The notes beneath the pieces were generated by a model that saw only the letters and a program-made list of their open reading frames with translations, did not search any database and was not told where the DNA came from. A stretch of 64,000 bases of DNA from Mikania micrantha (lineage: Eukaryota; Streptophyta; Magnoliopsida; Asterales; Asteraceae), in contig CM018695.1 of NCBI GenBank assembly GCA_009363875.1, forward strand, positions 63,173,433-63,237,432, written 5' to 3'. Shown one piece after another: positions 10,874 to 20,644 of this stretch; the stretch's first letter is position 1, and every line of letters begins with the position of its first letter. The position numbers and the translations under genes are program-made.

Positions 10874-11212
10874 GTAATTAGCAAGCTATGGATAGCAGGA
10901 ATGTACACGTTAAGAGACGAGCAATAGGAACCGCATGCATTCCTGTCATATTATTTGAAAACAATTTCAATTATGTTTTGTATTGATACAATGTTTGATC
11001 TGACAATTTACTTTTCCGCTGCATGTATTCAAACGTATTATTTCCGCTGCTATAAAATACTTTTCCGCTGCAAACTATTTTGTTGTGTGTATGTGTCAAA
11101 CATTGGATTTGTAAACGCATATAGAGGTGTTCTATATGACCTTGAGCTGTGATTCTGGACACGTCACACCCACGTGGACTGACACCACGAGTGGGAAATT
11201 GGGGGTGTGACA

Positions 11213-12168
11213 CACCTAAATCAAAAGTTAAAGTAAGTGTAGATTGAAAATTATTTTCATTTCTGCATCGTTTTTGAAAAATCATATAAAATCAAGTGTA
11301 CCTCTAATTAAGGCGTATTTTATATGCACGGAAAGGTATTTCAGTGTACTACATTTTGTCTTTAAACATTATGAACTAATTCGGAGTGTAAGGGGGTCAA
11401 ATTGGTCGAATTATATTGCAATACAGAAATTTCAGCATAATGTTTGAACATCATTTTTGTTGTGCTGATTTTTGGAAATATTATTGAGTCTAATTTCTAC
11501 ATATTTTTAGAAGGAGAAAATATAGTGACATTACGTACATGAAATATTCAATTGAAAACAGCTTCATAGATTTGATAAAAGCTAAAATTTTTATAAACTG
11601 ATGAATTTGCTTTGTTTTTGGAAAACCATATAAAAATATGTAGAAAATAAACTTTATATGGTTGGAAAGCTGTATGAGTTTACTACAATTCATATTTGAA
11701 CATCAATGATTGAATAAAATTAACAATTGGTCAAAATTAACAATTGCAGGAGCAAATCAAAAAATTGCTGCATGCACTAAATTAAGACTTTTACAAAAAT
11801 GTGATAAAAATGGGAACTTGAGTAGATATGATTTTCAACAAGAATGAATGTTATTAGTAGATTATATACAAATACTTGGTTGTGTTATATGTATTCAAAA
11901 TGCTTGAAAAATGGGTAGGACACACATTTACACAAATGTATCAAAATAAGAATTTGGTTCAAATATGTAGAAAAGAGGATCCTTGTGTTATTATGTGGTA
12001 TGATTGAAAATTTGAAATGCTAAATGACATGTGTGTCTTGTTGTTTGTATATGAAATGAAAATTAAAAGCGGAATCTATAGACTTGAAAAGAAGTTATGA
12101 CGTTTAGCTTTTCTGCGGGTCAAGGTGAGTAACGTGTTCACTAAGTCATGAATGAGTGAGTGTGATTA
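11213..12168. repeat. Degenerate satellite-like DNA
   Basis: AT-rich with a weak long-period repeat: TTTTTGAAAAATCATATAAAAT at about 11272, followed by GGAAAGGTATTTCAGTGTACTAC, recurs in altered form at about 11617 (TTTTTGGAAAACCATATAAAAA) followed by GGAAAGCTGTATGAGTTTACTAC, a spacing of about 345 bp. Only two clear units. No coding signal. Confidence 0.35.
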
Positions 12169-12473
12169 GGGGTGTTCATCAGGTCGGATAACGAGTTATT
12201 TGGATTTGAAAATTTTTTTGGTCTATCTGAACTCCGACCCAAATCTCAAAATAAATTATCCGACCCGAAAAACCCTAGCAAACCATTTTTATTCGGGTTA
12301 TTTGGATATCAGACCCGAAAAATTGTTTTTTGCATATCCGAAACCCGACCCGAATCGAAAATCATATTATCTGACCCGAACAACCCGAATTAGATTTCGG
12401 ATGAGGTTTTTTCGGGTTTCGGATACGATTCGGATTTCGAAGTTTTTCGAGTTTTGGATATTTTGAACACCCC
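12169..12473. mobile_element. MITE-like TIR element, 305 bp
   Basis: Starts GGGGTGTTCATC and ends GAACACCCC, with TA on both sides (12167-12168, 12474-12475), consistent with a Tc1/mariner-type TA target. The interior is dominated by CGGGTT/GACCCGAAAAA words in both orientations. No coding capacity. The TTAGGGG/CCCCTAA symmetry could also reflect a Harbinger-type end. Confidence 0.6.
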
Positions 12474-12524
12474 TAAGTGTGATGGTGTCTATACAACTAC
12501 AAAGCCTTTCAATTAGAAAGATTT

Positions 12525-12752
12525 TTTTTTTGAACACCAAACGCCCAGACACCCGGGATCACCCGGGCAAATAGATCACCCTTCTGCCCGAATAACAGAG
12601 CATGGTGACCTGACCCACCTGCTCAGAAGGAAATCTACAACTAGGAAAACTCATGTCTCAACCCAGAGTAATATTTGTTTTAGGTGAGACTTCAACCCAA
12701 GACCTCTTATAAGAGAAATCAAGGGACTACACTAAGCTAAAAACACTTTGGT
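12525..12752 (-). mobile_element. tRNA-derived SINE
   Basis: Flanked by a perfect 14-bp target duplication, AATTAGAAAGATTT (12511-12524 and 12753-12766). Read on the minus strand it has an A-box-like TAGCTTAGTGTAGT near its 5' end (12740-12727), a B-box-like GGGTTGAAGTCTC about 30 bases on (12698-12686), and ends in a short A-run (the plus-strand T-run at 12521-12530) next to the duplication. These are the marks of a pol III SINE inserted by target-primed reverse transcription. Length 228 bp. Confidence 0.85.
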
Positions 12753-12766
12753 AATTAGAAAGATTT

Positions 12767-13739
12767 AACATGGACGCAAGGAAGCCTCTTTTTTGATACA
12801 TGTTTTTTTGTTTCACTGATATAATGTTTTTTAATGAATATTTGATTGGTATTAAATATAAGGAATAAGGATATGAGAATCATGATTTGACATTGTAATA
12901 TAATTTAAAATTAATTAATGATTTTGGGAACCATCTCTTTCATGACTTTCTAGAAATTCATGTAATGATTTTGATATTCCAAAGATAAACATATGTTTTG
13001 GTTTGTTTTTTAATCAAGTAAGATATTACCTACCAAGTGCATTTGTTACAACAATATCATGATAATGTTTAGGTGTTTTTTCCAGAATAGATAAGAGTTC
13101 AAGTTTTTTAACAAATAAAAAAGGTGGAGAAATTGCTGTTAAAAAAGGAAGATATTATCCTTATATAAATTTAAACTATGTTAGATCCCGTGTGTTACAC
13201 AAGCTTATTAAATAAAATGTTATATAATTTACAATAAAATAATTATGTCTTTAAAAAACATATGCACCACAATAGTTAAATAACATTTGTATTGCATAAG
13301 TTGAATAAAAATACAATTTAAATTGTTAATACTTAGAGTCATTAAAATAAATCATTAAAGAAATAAACTTTAAAGTGATGATAATAAATTTTGTTAAGTT
13401 AACTCATAAATATATTGTATTTAACTATGTATTAACGTTTTTATATAATTGATAAATATTAACTTTGTTAAAATATAAATTATCATATAAATTATTTTGT
13501 TATCGTAGCTAAATGAACTTGAATTACAATTAAAGTTATTACATATAAAAAACAAAGAATGAATACTTGGATTTTTTTTTATTTTAAGAAAATAAATTAT
13601 TGTAATAAATATTCAAATTTGTTAATTATCTATTATATTTAATAAATGAAAATAACTGGGGACACTTGGCATGATTCTAGGCCCTCTCTCATTGTGCTTT
13701 CCCCGCAAAAAATTAAACCCGTTTTATTAAACACGCGGA
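12767..13739. other. AT-rich DNA with a possible inverted Helitron end
   Basis: Mostly AT-rich. At 13165-13198 the plus strand reads GTTAGATCCCGTGTGTTACACA, the complement of the hairpin end seen at 18381-18411 and 19147-19176. At about 13645-13690 TAAATGAAAATAACTGGGG then ACACTTGGCA resembles the 5' end of the Helitron at 18580. The two pieces are not in a consistent orientation, so no complete element is called. Confidence 0.3.
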
Positions 13740-13901
13740 CCCTAAATCCGATCCATTCTATTTTTTGAAACCCTATCTTCCGTTTCTCTTTTCTTTATCG
13801 ATCAACAATTTTTGCCCAAACCCTAACAGAGGATTTACGATTCACACAAACACAAGCTCTTTGTTGCTTCAACATCTTCTGTACTCATCCAATCAAGGTT
13901 A
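13740..13901 (+). other. 5'-UTR-like segment, copy 1
   Basis: Reads like the 5' leader of a plant gene (ACCCTAT, CCAAACCCTAACAGAGG, TTCACACAAACACAAG, ending CATCCAATCAAG|GTTA as at a splice donor). A diverged second copy lies at 15187-15350, separated only by the TIR element 13902-15183. No coding exon could be tied to it. Confidence 0.3.
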
Positions 13902-15183
13902 GGGGCTGTTTGGTAGGGTCTGAATGGATCTGAATGGGTCTGAATCTGAACCATTCAGATTCAGACCGTTTGGTTGGGACGTCTGAAAGAAAAAAACCAT
14001 CTGAATGGAGGTCTGAATGGTTCAGATTTGAAAACAAGTCTGAATGGAAAATGGAGGAAAAAAACGGGGGTCCTCATTTCCCCTTCATTTGAAAACCCTA
14101 TTCTCTCCCTCTTTTCCCTTCTCCCGTCGCATCCCCAACCCACCCCTGCCGTCGCCTCCCTCAACCTCCTTCTTCCCGTCATCTCCATCAAACCCAAATA
14201 GCCGTTGCCTCCTTCACTCTCTACAGTCGCCAAATTCTGGTCATCAATCGAGTCACTCACAGGTCGAAAATTCTCTTTATCATCGACATCAAGATCCAAA
14301 TCAGATCCATCTTCTTCTTCAAGGTCCTTCATGAGTTCCGATACATCGATTATTTTATGTTCTTGAATCGAAAAGCTGCCCTTCTTTTACCCTGCATTAC
14401 TTCTTCTTCTGCTTTTTCAGAAACTAAACAGGTTTCAATTTTGTTGCTCGATTTCGCAAAGAAATTGTCAATAAATCCATCGGCTGCATTAACATGGAGA
14501 ATTCTTTCAGGCTTCAAGTACCCAATTGCTTTGATTGTCTTGAATTTCTTCAAAAATTTCCCCTTCACACTCTTCATGTTCCTATTCCTCTTCTTCCTGA
14601 CCTGTATATAGAAAACTATATGTATATATATATATATATTCGTCATTCTCTTCTTCTTCTTTTTTTTTACCTGTGAATCTTGTGTTGTGATTTTGGTTTT
14701 GTGATGCAAATTGGTTACATGATAGTCTTTGTTGTGCTGTGATTTTGATCTTGTTCTCTGATTGTTGAATGCACACTTGTTTGTGATGTTCTCTGATTGT
14801 TGAATGCACCAATTTGTTTTTTTGTGCTGTGCTGTGATTGTTGAATGCAAATTGGTTCAAATTGGATATAACACAAGATTGTTCAAATGATGTTTGTTCA
14901 AATGATGTTTGTTCTCTGTTATGTTCTTGTGTTTTTTTGTGATGTTTTGATGATGTTTTGTTAAAATGATTGTTCAAATTGGTTCAAACTGGTTAACAAT
15001 ACAAGATTGTTCAACCAAACAGTTTTAACCAAACAAAAGGGTAAAGTAGTCATTCTATATATTCATTCAGATGTTCAACCAAACAGTCTTAACCATTCAG
15101 TACTTAATGATTCAGACCCTCTTAACCATTCAGACATCTTAATCATTCAGCACTTAATGATTCAGATGTTACCAAACAGCCCC
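13902..15183. mobile_element. Gene-fragment-carrying TIR element, 1.28 kb
   Basis: Ends GGGGCTGTTTGGTA and TACCAAACAGCCCC are perfect inverted complements. TTA flanks both (13899-13901, 15184-15186), a PIF/Harbinger-type target duplication. Near the ends, CTGAATGG/CCATTCAG and ATTCAGA/TCTGAAT words repeat many times in both orientations (13918-14050 and 15065-15170), a subterminal array. The interior carries a gene fragment on the minus strand and no transposase, so it fits the 'Pack-TIR' pattern of gene capture by a non-autonomous element. Confidence 0.75.
14200..14577 (-). pseudogene. Captured fragment, glutaredoxin-family-like N-terminus
   Basis: From an ATG at 14577 (minus) the frame reads MKSVKGKFLKKFKTIKAIGY and later LHVNAADGF. 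After a one-step frame change near 14352 it continues IIDVSELMKDLEEE and DDKENFRPVS to about 14200. A basic start with LKK..K.I..IGYLK, an acidic ELMKDLEEE and a KEN motif resemble, from memory, the N-terminal region of plant glutaredoxin-domain proteins of the At5g39865/At3g28850 kind. The glutaredoxin domain itself is absent. It sits wholly inside the TIR element and is frameshifted, so I take it as captured and dead. The identity needs a protein search; the coding look (clean 75-codon frame, family-like motifs) is what I see directly. Confidence 0.45.
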
Positions 15184-15186
15184 TTA

Positions 15187-15350
15187 GTATTCTTTCCTAA
15201 AACCCTATATTCCCTTTTCTATAAATCAACATTCTATCCACAAGCCCTAACAAAGTCTTCACGATTCACTAAACCAGAAGATCTTTGTGTCTGATTCACT
15301 GGGTTAACATCCTCTGTAATCATCCATCTAAATCATTGTTCAAGGTTATA
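15187..15350 (+). other. 5'-UTR-like segment, copy 2
   Basis: Parallels 13740-13901 block by block: AAAACCCTAT, AAGCCCTAACAAAG, CACGATTCAC, then CATCCTCTGTAATCATCCATC and TTCAAG|GTTATA. Together they look like a tandemly duplicated leader or exon interrupted by the TIR element at the junction. Confidence 0.3.
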
Positions 15351-18300
15351 CTATCACTTTGTGTTTGTATTATGTTTTCTTATTTCATGCGTATTCAATC
15401 GATTTTTTATATTTAGGATTTCTTTTGTGAGTGACTAACTATGTGAGTTTCTTTATGTATTTTATTGTATTTGTATTATTGCTATATAATTTCTTTTTTT
15501 TATGCCGGCAGTGAATTTGTTTGCATAAGTTTAACAATTTTAACAATTGTATGCTGAAAGTAGCAAAGAGAGTAATGTCATCATCTTGTCTTAACCATCA
15601 TAGTGAAATTTTAAAACAGTATACCTAATTGTATATCAAAGATTAATTTTTTTTGGCCATCACATAATAGGTTGTTAGGTGGGTAAAATATGTTTATGCA
15701 ATTTGTTTGTTTCTGGTTAGTGTGAATGTGTCTGCACTTGAAATTTATTGGATTTGTGCTTATCATATGCATTTGTTAAATTGACCAAATTTCTTTAATT
15801 TTGTTCATGATCTTTTGTAAAATGCATCACATTTCACTATCAAAATTGATGCTATTTTTTGGTCTATGATATCCAATCTATGCTCCTGTTGTCTTTCTAT
15901 CTTGGAGTGTAAAGAAACTCTTATGAAAGTTACTTATGTTTATGTTTTATCCTTGATGTAAGTTGGTACTTTGTCGCATAATTTGATTGCCATATTTAAA
16001 CTTTATTGTGTTATGTAATTTGGCTTTATAGTGGAAATTTTTGGTCTCAAGAAATATCAAATATCGTGTAAAAATTTAAGAATTAAAGGGGCTTCATAAA
16101 GCTTTGGGGATGATAGGGACATTAGGTATCTGTTTTATGTTGTGAAGGCTTTAGATGATATAAATGATAACTCATTTTTTTGTTTGCTTTCTCTTGGAGA
16201 TTATGGATAACTATAACACTTTGTGGGGCTCAAAGGTACTGTGATTTAAGTGCTAAAAGATGGAACCACCATGGAAGAAAACAAACAAGGTATCTAAATA
16301 CCCAATGCTTGAAGTAAATGTAAGGTCAAATACTTTGGATGAGCAGATCATATAAATGAACCTATGCACAATTTAGTTAATGATAGATTTTGAAGCATTT
16401 TTAACTATTAGCAGCTATGCCATGGTTTATAAGTTATATTTTTTTTCATGCAAGTCATAAAAATGTATATGAAACACTTCATATTTGATATTTGGGTCTT
16501 TATTAGTTGCACAAGAATGTGATGATACACAAAGATACTAAAATGTATATTATGTGTTATATTATTTATTTTATTCACTTCCATGCAGTGGGATGATGTT
16601 TAATTTCCTTTTATGTTCGGGATACAAAAATTCTACTTGACTACAAAGCAAGCATTAAAGTAGTAGATTTTGATAAGCGGTTTAACTGGTAATTACATCA
16701 CGTGCCTCACATTCATTAATTTAGTAGGTACTTATAGCCAAGTAGAATATTATAACTTAAATCTAGATGAATCCTTTTATCAAAATAGTATCCAATTTAT
16801 TAACCATTCTCTGTTCAACATGTTAGAAATTTGAATTTATATGTCAATACTAGGAAAATAACCTATTGTATTGTTAGTTTTTCAAACAAACAACTATTTT
16901 ATATGATATTTGTGGTCCTAAAAGGTTTTATGAACGAATGGGGAGAATAATGTAATATATCACATCTATTTATAATGTAATTCAGACAATTCATATATTC
17001 ACCAACTATATTGCCAAAGTATTCTTTGTGGTTTGGATTATGGTCTTTATGGGATGCAATTCATGAAGGGTAAATCTTGATCAGCAAATATTAGCATCTT
17101 TGCAACAAATTGAAATTATCATTTATAAACTCTAATTTGATTAACAGAGACTCTAAATAATTATTTTAACTGGTTTGCTAGCTGTTAATCTAAAAGCTGG
17201 TTTGCAAGCTATGAAACAACTCAACATAACGGCAGGATAATGCAAGGTTTTACTAGAAAAAGGCCAAGTTTTGATGCACCCAAAAGTGTATTCAAGTGCA
17301 TAAAAGCTTTTAAAGAGAATCAAAGATCATTTCAACAAAATATCAGCAAGCCAGCAAGACCATTTGGTACTTTCTTTCTTGTTCTTTCTCATTACGTCGA
17401 ATGCAGCAACGAGTAACTATGTGATTGAAATAGTATATTAAATTTAGTGATCTATGATATATGATGATATGAATATTGTATCTAAATACATCATGTACCT
17501 TATATAGTTTCAAGTATGTCTATTTTTAATTTTTGTATGTTGCAATTGTACCAATTTGAAGTTAAATTATGGGTTGATGTGCTTTTGTCCCTTATAAACC
17601 TAATTTTGTGGTTAATGTCGTGTTTGGCATTTTTTTTTTCATGCATGAGGTTTTTCTTTAACCTTAGGACATCTTCTTGCATTTAATTCAAGACTAAGTT
17701 TGACATTAAAAAAATAATTCTTTTTAGTTTTCATTGAAAACATCATCCTAGATGTTTTGAATAATCACTATCTAAGGTTGATTTGTGTTTTGTAGCAACC
17801 GATTTTCAAACATGAACAATTATGTGTTGTATTATATATATAGTTAAAAGATGGTAAACAAGAATATTAAATGTTGTACACAAATAAGGCTTTAGAGATT
17901 TTAAAATTATTAGTTTGACTTTTCTTACTTTGAATACAAGTTATTATTAAAGTGTTTACCTTCATATAATTTGAAACATATTTTATGTTACAAAAATCAC
18001 TCTACAATTCGTAAATCTTAATTACTAATTATTATTACTTAATATAATTTTTGTAAACAACCCGTATAATACACAAGTGAGTAACATAATATTAAATATT
18101 ATTTTTATAGATTTATAAATTAAAAAAGATTTTTTAATATATTAAAATTAACAAACACATTAAAAAAAACAAATTGTGTAAAATATAAAAAAATTAAAAA
18201 CAATTTATTTAAATCAAAATGTTTAAAGAAACAAAATTTAGAAAACTTAGCATTAAAAAAGTATTATTATTATTTATATAGTTAAAGTATTAAATTACAC

Positions 18301-18380
18301 AGAATGGTAATCATATTTTAAAATATTTTTTTATATTATCTAAATTTTCATTAATAACTATTTTTCATATTACTTTATTC
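15351..18380. other. Unassigned AT-rich stretch, possible decayed gene
   Basis: About 3 kb with intron-like composition (T-rich, many stops) and no frame above 60 codons that I trust. A few short exon-like pieces stand out: ATGGATAACTATAAC to CTCAAAG|GTACTG (16203-16241), ATGGAACCACCATGG (16261) running 32 codons, and a 58-codon frame at 17240-17416 beginning MQGFTRKRPSFDAPKS. I recognise none of them and cannot link them into a gene. Together with the leader-like segments upstream they may be relics of one host gene or a capture inside a Helitron. Confidence 0.2.
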
Positions 18381-18411
18381 AACCCGTGTAACACACGTGT
18401 TACTAACCTAG
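18381..18411 (+). mobile_element. Helitron-like 3' terminus
   Basis: AACCCGTGTAACACACGTGT followed by TACTAACCTAG|T: a CGTGT/ACACG hairpin about ten bases before a terminal CTAG, then T. It matches the 3' end of the Helitron at 19147-19176. Its 5' end could not be located. A more decayed relative lies at about 18058-18090. Confidence 0.45.
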
Positions 18412-18579
18412 TTACTATTAATAAAGAAATGTTAACAAATGATTAATTATCTAAATTTAAGTCGGGAAAATAAATCATAACATGCCTCAATGAATGACAC
18501 GTGGCAAAAAAAACTTTCATTTATTATATAAGATTTAGCACCCATGTTGTAGCAACCCGAATTCTTATATCTAAATCTA

Positions 18580-19176
18580 TCTATACTAATAAATAAAGAT
18601 AATTGTGGACATTTGTCATCTTTTTATGCCATCTAAATTTTATTTTTCCCTCTTTTCTCTCTTCATTAATTATCTATATTTATTATTTAATTAGAAATAA
18701 TAATTAATATATTATTAATTAATTGTATAAAGATGAAATTATTTATGAATCTTTTAAATAAACATATATTTTTATTTAACAACTTATTTTTAATTATTCA
18801 AGTATATTCATATTCAAATTATATTTATTAAAATATTTGAAAATAAAGATTAATGATACTAATTGTTTTTATGAATGATTTTAAAATATTTAATTTGAAA
18901 ATTTTAATATGAATGAATGATAAAAATATACTATGTTGTAATAATAAGTTATATGTATTAATATAACTTTAAGTCAAGTTAATTTTAGTGTGCTAAAGAA
19001 GAATACTCATACTTTAATTAAATTTAAGTTTATATTATATTTTATTCAACTTTTGTAAAATTTGAGTTTGGTTAAATTATGTAATATACAGACGTTTTAG
19101 TCATATAAGTGTTTCGTAACAGATATGTATATGTAATTTTTTTGCAACCCGTGTAATACACGAGATTCTAACCTAG
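18580..19176 (+). mobile_element. Non-autonomous Helitron, about 597 bp
   Basis: Starts A|TCTATACTAATAAAT (18580) and ends CCTAG|T (19176), so it lies between A and T as Helitrons do. A CGTGT-AAT-ACACG hairpin (19150-19162) stands about ten bases before the terminal CTAG. No TIR, no target duplication, no RepHel coding. All features fit the Helitron rules (5' TC, 3' hairpin plus CTRR). Confidence 0.7.
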
Positions 19177-20453
19177 TAGATAAATATATAAATTAATTTT
19201 AATAAACAGATTAAATAATTTGAATCTCAAGTGTACATAATTAATTATTAATCTACTAAACCCTTAAATGCTAATTAAACCCAAATTATATAACGAAGTT
19301 TAGGAGTATGATAGATTTAAAGTTCAAAAAAAAGTTTGCTCCTCACCCTTGGAAATTCTATATATAACAAAAGATAGTGTAAGGGTGGACTTCAATGACT
19401 CAATTGAGAACCGATGATAATCATCAAATAAGTTGCAGCAATTGATCGAAGAGTCGGTGATATTCATACACATTGTGATTTAATTGCTGCCATCCTCTCT
19501 TTTATGAACGGAAAAAATCGAATGGCTGGCACATTTCTAAAGGAAAACTCGTACATCAACCACACCACCTAGGCCATTGGTTGTTGGCTTGCTACCATCC
19601 TCTCTACATCTCGTCTTGTTCAACGTTGTTTTTTTTTTCAATCCCTCGTTTTCTTTCTTGAATTTTATGCATATTTTTCTTAAAAGCAAACATCTGCGAT
19701 CACCCTGACAAACAGATCATCCTTCCGTCTGTCCAAAGACTATAGCGTGATGACTTGACTCACCTACCAAAGAGAAAACCCACAACTATATATTTTGCTT
19801 TAGACGAGACTTTAACTTACCACCTCTCATGAAAATAGTGAAATTATATTTTGAAACAACAAATCATGTTTTAAGAAAATTAAACTTTCAAATATTATTT
19901 TGACTGAAACTAAGTTATTATAACAACTAACTTGTGCTTGTTGGTTAGAATATTCACTCATAATTTGTAAATTGAATATTCAAAATATGTCCTTTATTAG
20001 CCTAATTAGTTACTAATTAGATTATACAATAAATCATTGGATTAGCTTATAATAGTGAAAATTAAAAAAAAAACAAAAATGATGAAACAAAATATACAAT
20101 AACTTATCATTAATATTTGGAAATGAGTTATGGGTTTCAGAAAGTTTAACACAAGCTTCGTATTTATTACAATTACTTTTTTTCTTGATTAAGGTACTGA
20201 TTTTTTTCTTTTGCATCATAGTATAAGTTCTATTTTGTTGGACTTCTTGTATGAATTCTATTCTTTTACTTTGAAGTATCGATTATCACTTTCGTGACTT
20301 CATTGTTCAGATACTATCACACATTAACTCTTATTATTAACAATTCTGCATTGATACGATTGGAACAATTTAGCATTTAGGCATTCATTATGTTCTATAG
20401 AAATCCGAATCTCACATCATGATAGCAGGCAATATTATTATTCATTTGCATTC
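19177..20453. other. AT-rich DNA with a decayed SINE-like trace
   Basis: At about 19683-19850 a stretch (GCGATCACCCTGACAAACAG, then GACTTGACTCACCT, then GACGAGACTTTAACTTACC) parallels the SINE at 12525-12752 in the same orientation but is far more diverged, with no clear target duplication. The rest shows nothing. Confidence 0.35.
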
Positions 20454-20458
20454 ATTAT

Positions 20459-20644
20459 TGAGAATTCAGAGATGGAAGATTGATAATTTATTCATCCACC
20501 AGGGAATTATTTATACATAAAATAGGACGGATCATATAGCCAGAAATATATCATAACAAACTAACTAGAAGATTATTAAGGATCCTAGACAAAATTAGAT
20601 AAGCGTCAATTATCAACTATGTATAATTCCTATTATGTTCTTGA
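20459..20644 (-). repeat. Copia 3' LTR, 186 bp
   Basis: Minus strand: begins TCAAGAACATAATAGG after the purine tract TTGAGGGGAAG (20645-20655) and ends CTGAATTCTCA. It matches 47454-47640 with only a few differences by eye. Both copies share the unusual TC start. Confidence 0.9.

Larger units (their letters stand above)
9859..11212 (+). mobile_element. Gypsy LTR 'B' (3' LTR, internally deleted)
   Basis: Begins TGTGACACCCCG after the polypurine tract and ends GGGGGTGTGACA, the inverted complement of its start. It lacks about 1.65 kb that LTR A retains: the join falls at about 10047, after ACACACG, with GGTCAAACCTGGTC from the tandem array as filler. It includes the AAACACGGTC array, an intron-like cassette (10401-10873) and three TTTTCCGCTGC words (about 11012-11070). 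The promoter block seen in LTR A falls in the deletion. Confidence 0.85.

Noticed and set aside
14350..14977. N-terminal extension of the captured frame (MHSTITAQHKKTNW and similar)
   Set aside because: Upstream of 14577 the frame is low-complexity (Asn/Gln/His, TA repeat, Lys run) and lacks the family-like motifs, so the fragment is started at 14577.
17500..17682. Short minus-strand frame MQEDVLRLKKNLMH
   Set aside because: Isolated 60-codon frame in AT-rich DNA without homology that I recognise or flanking exon signals.
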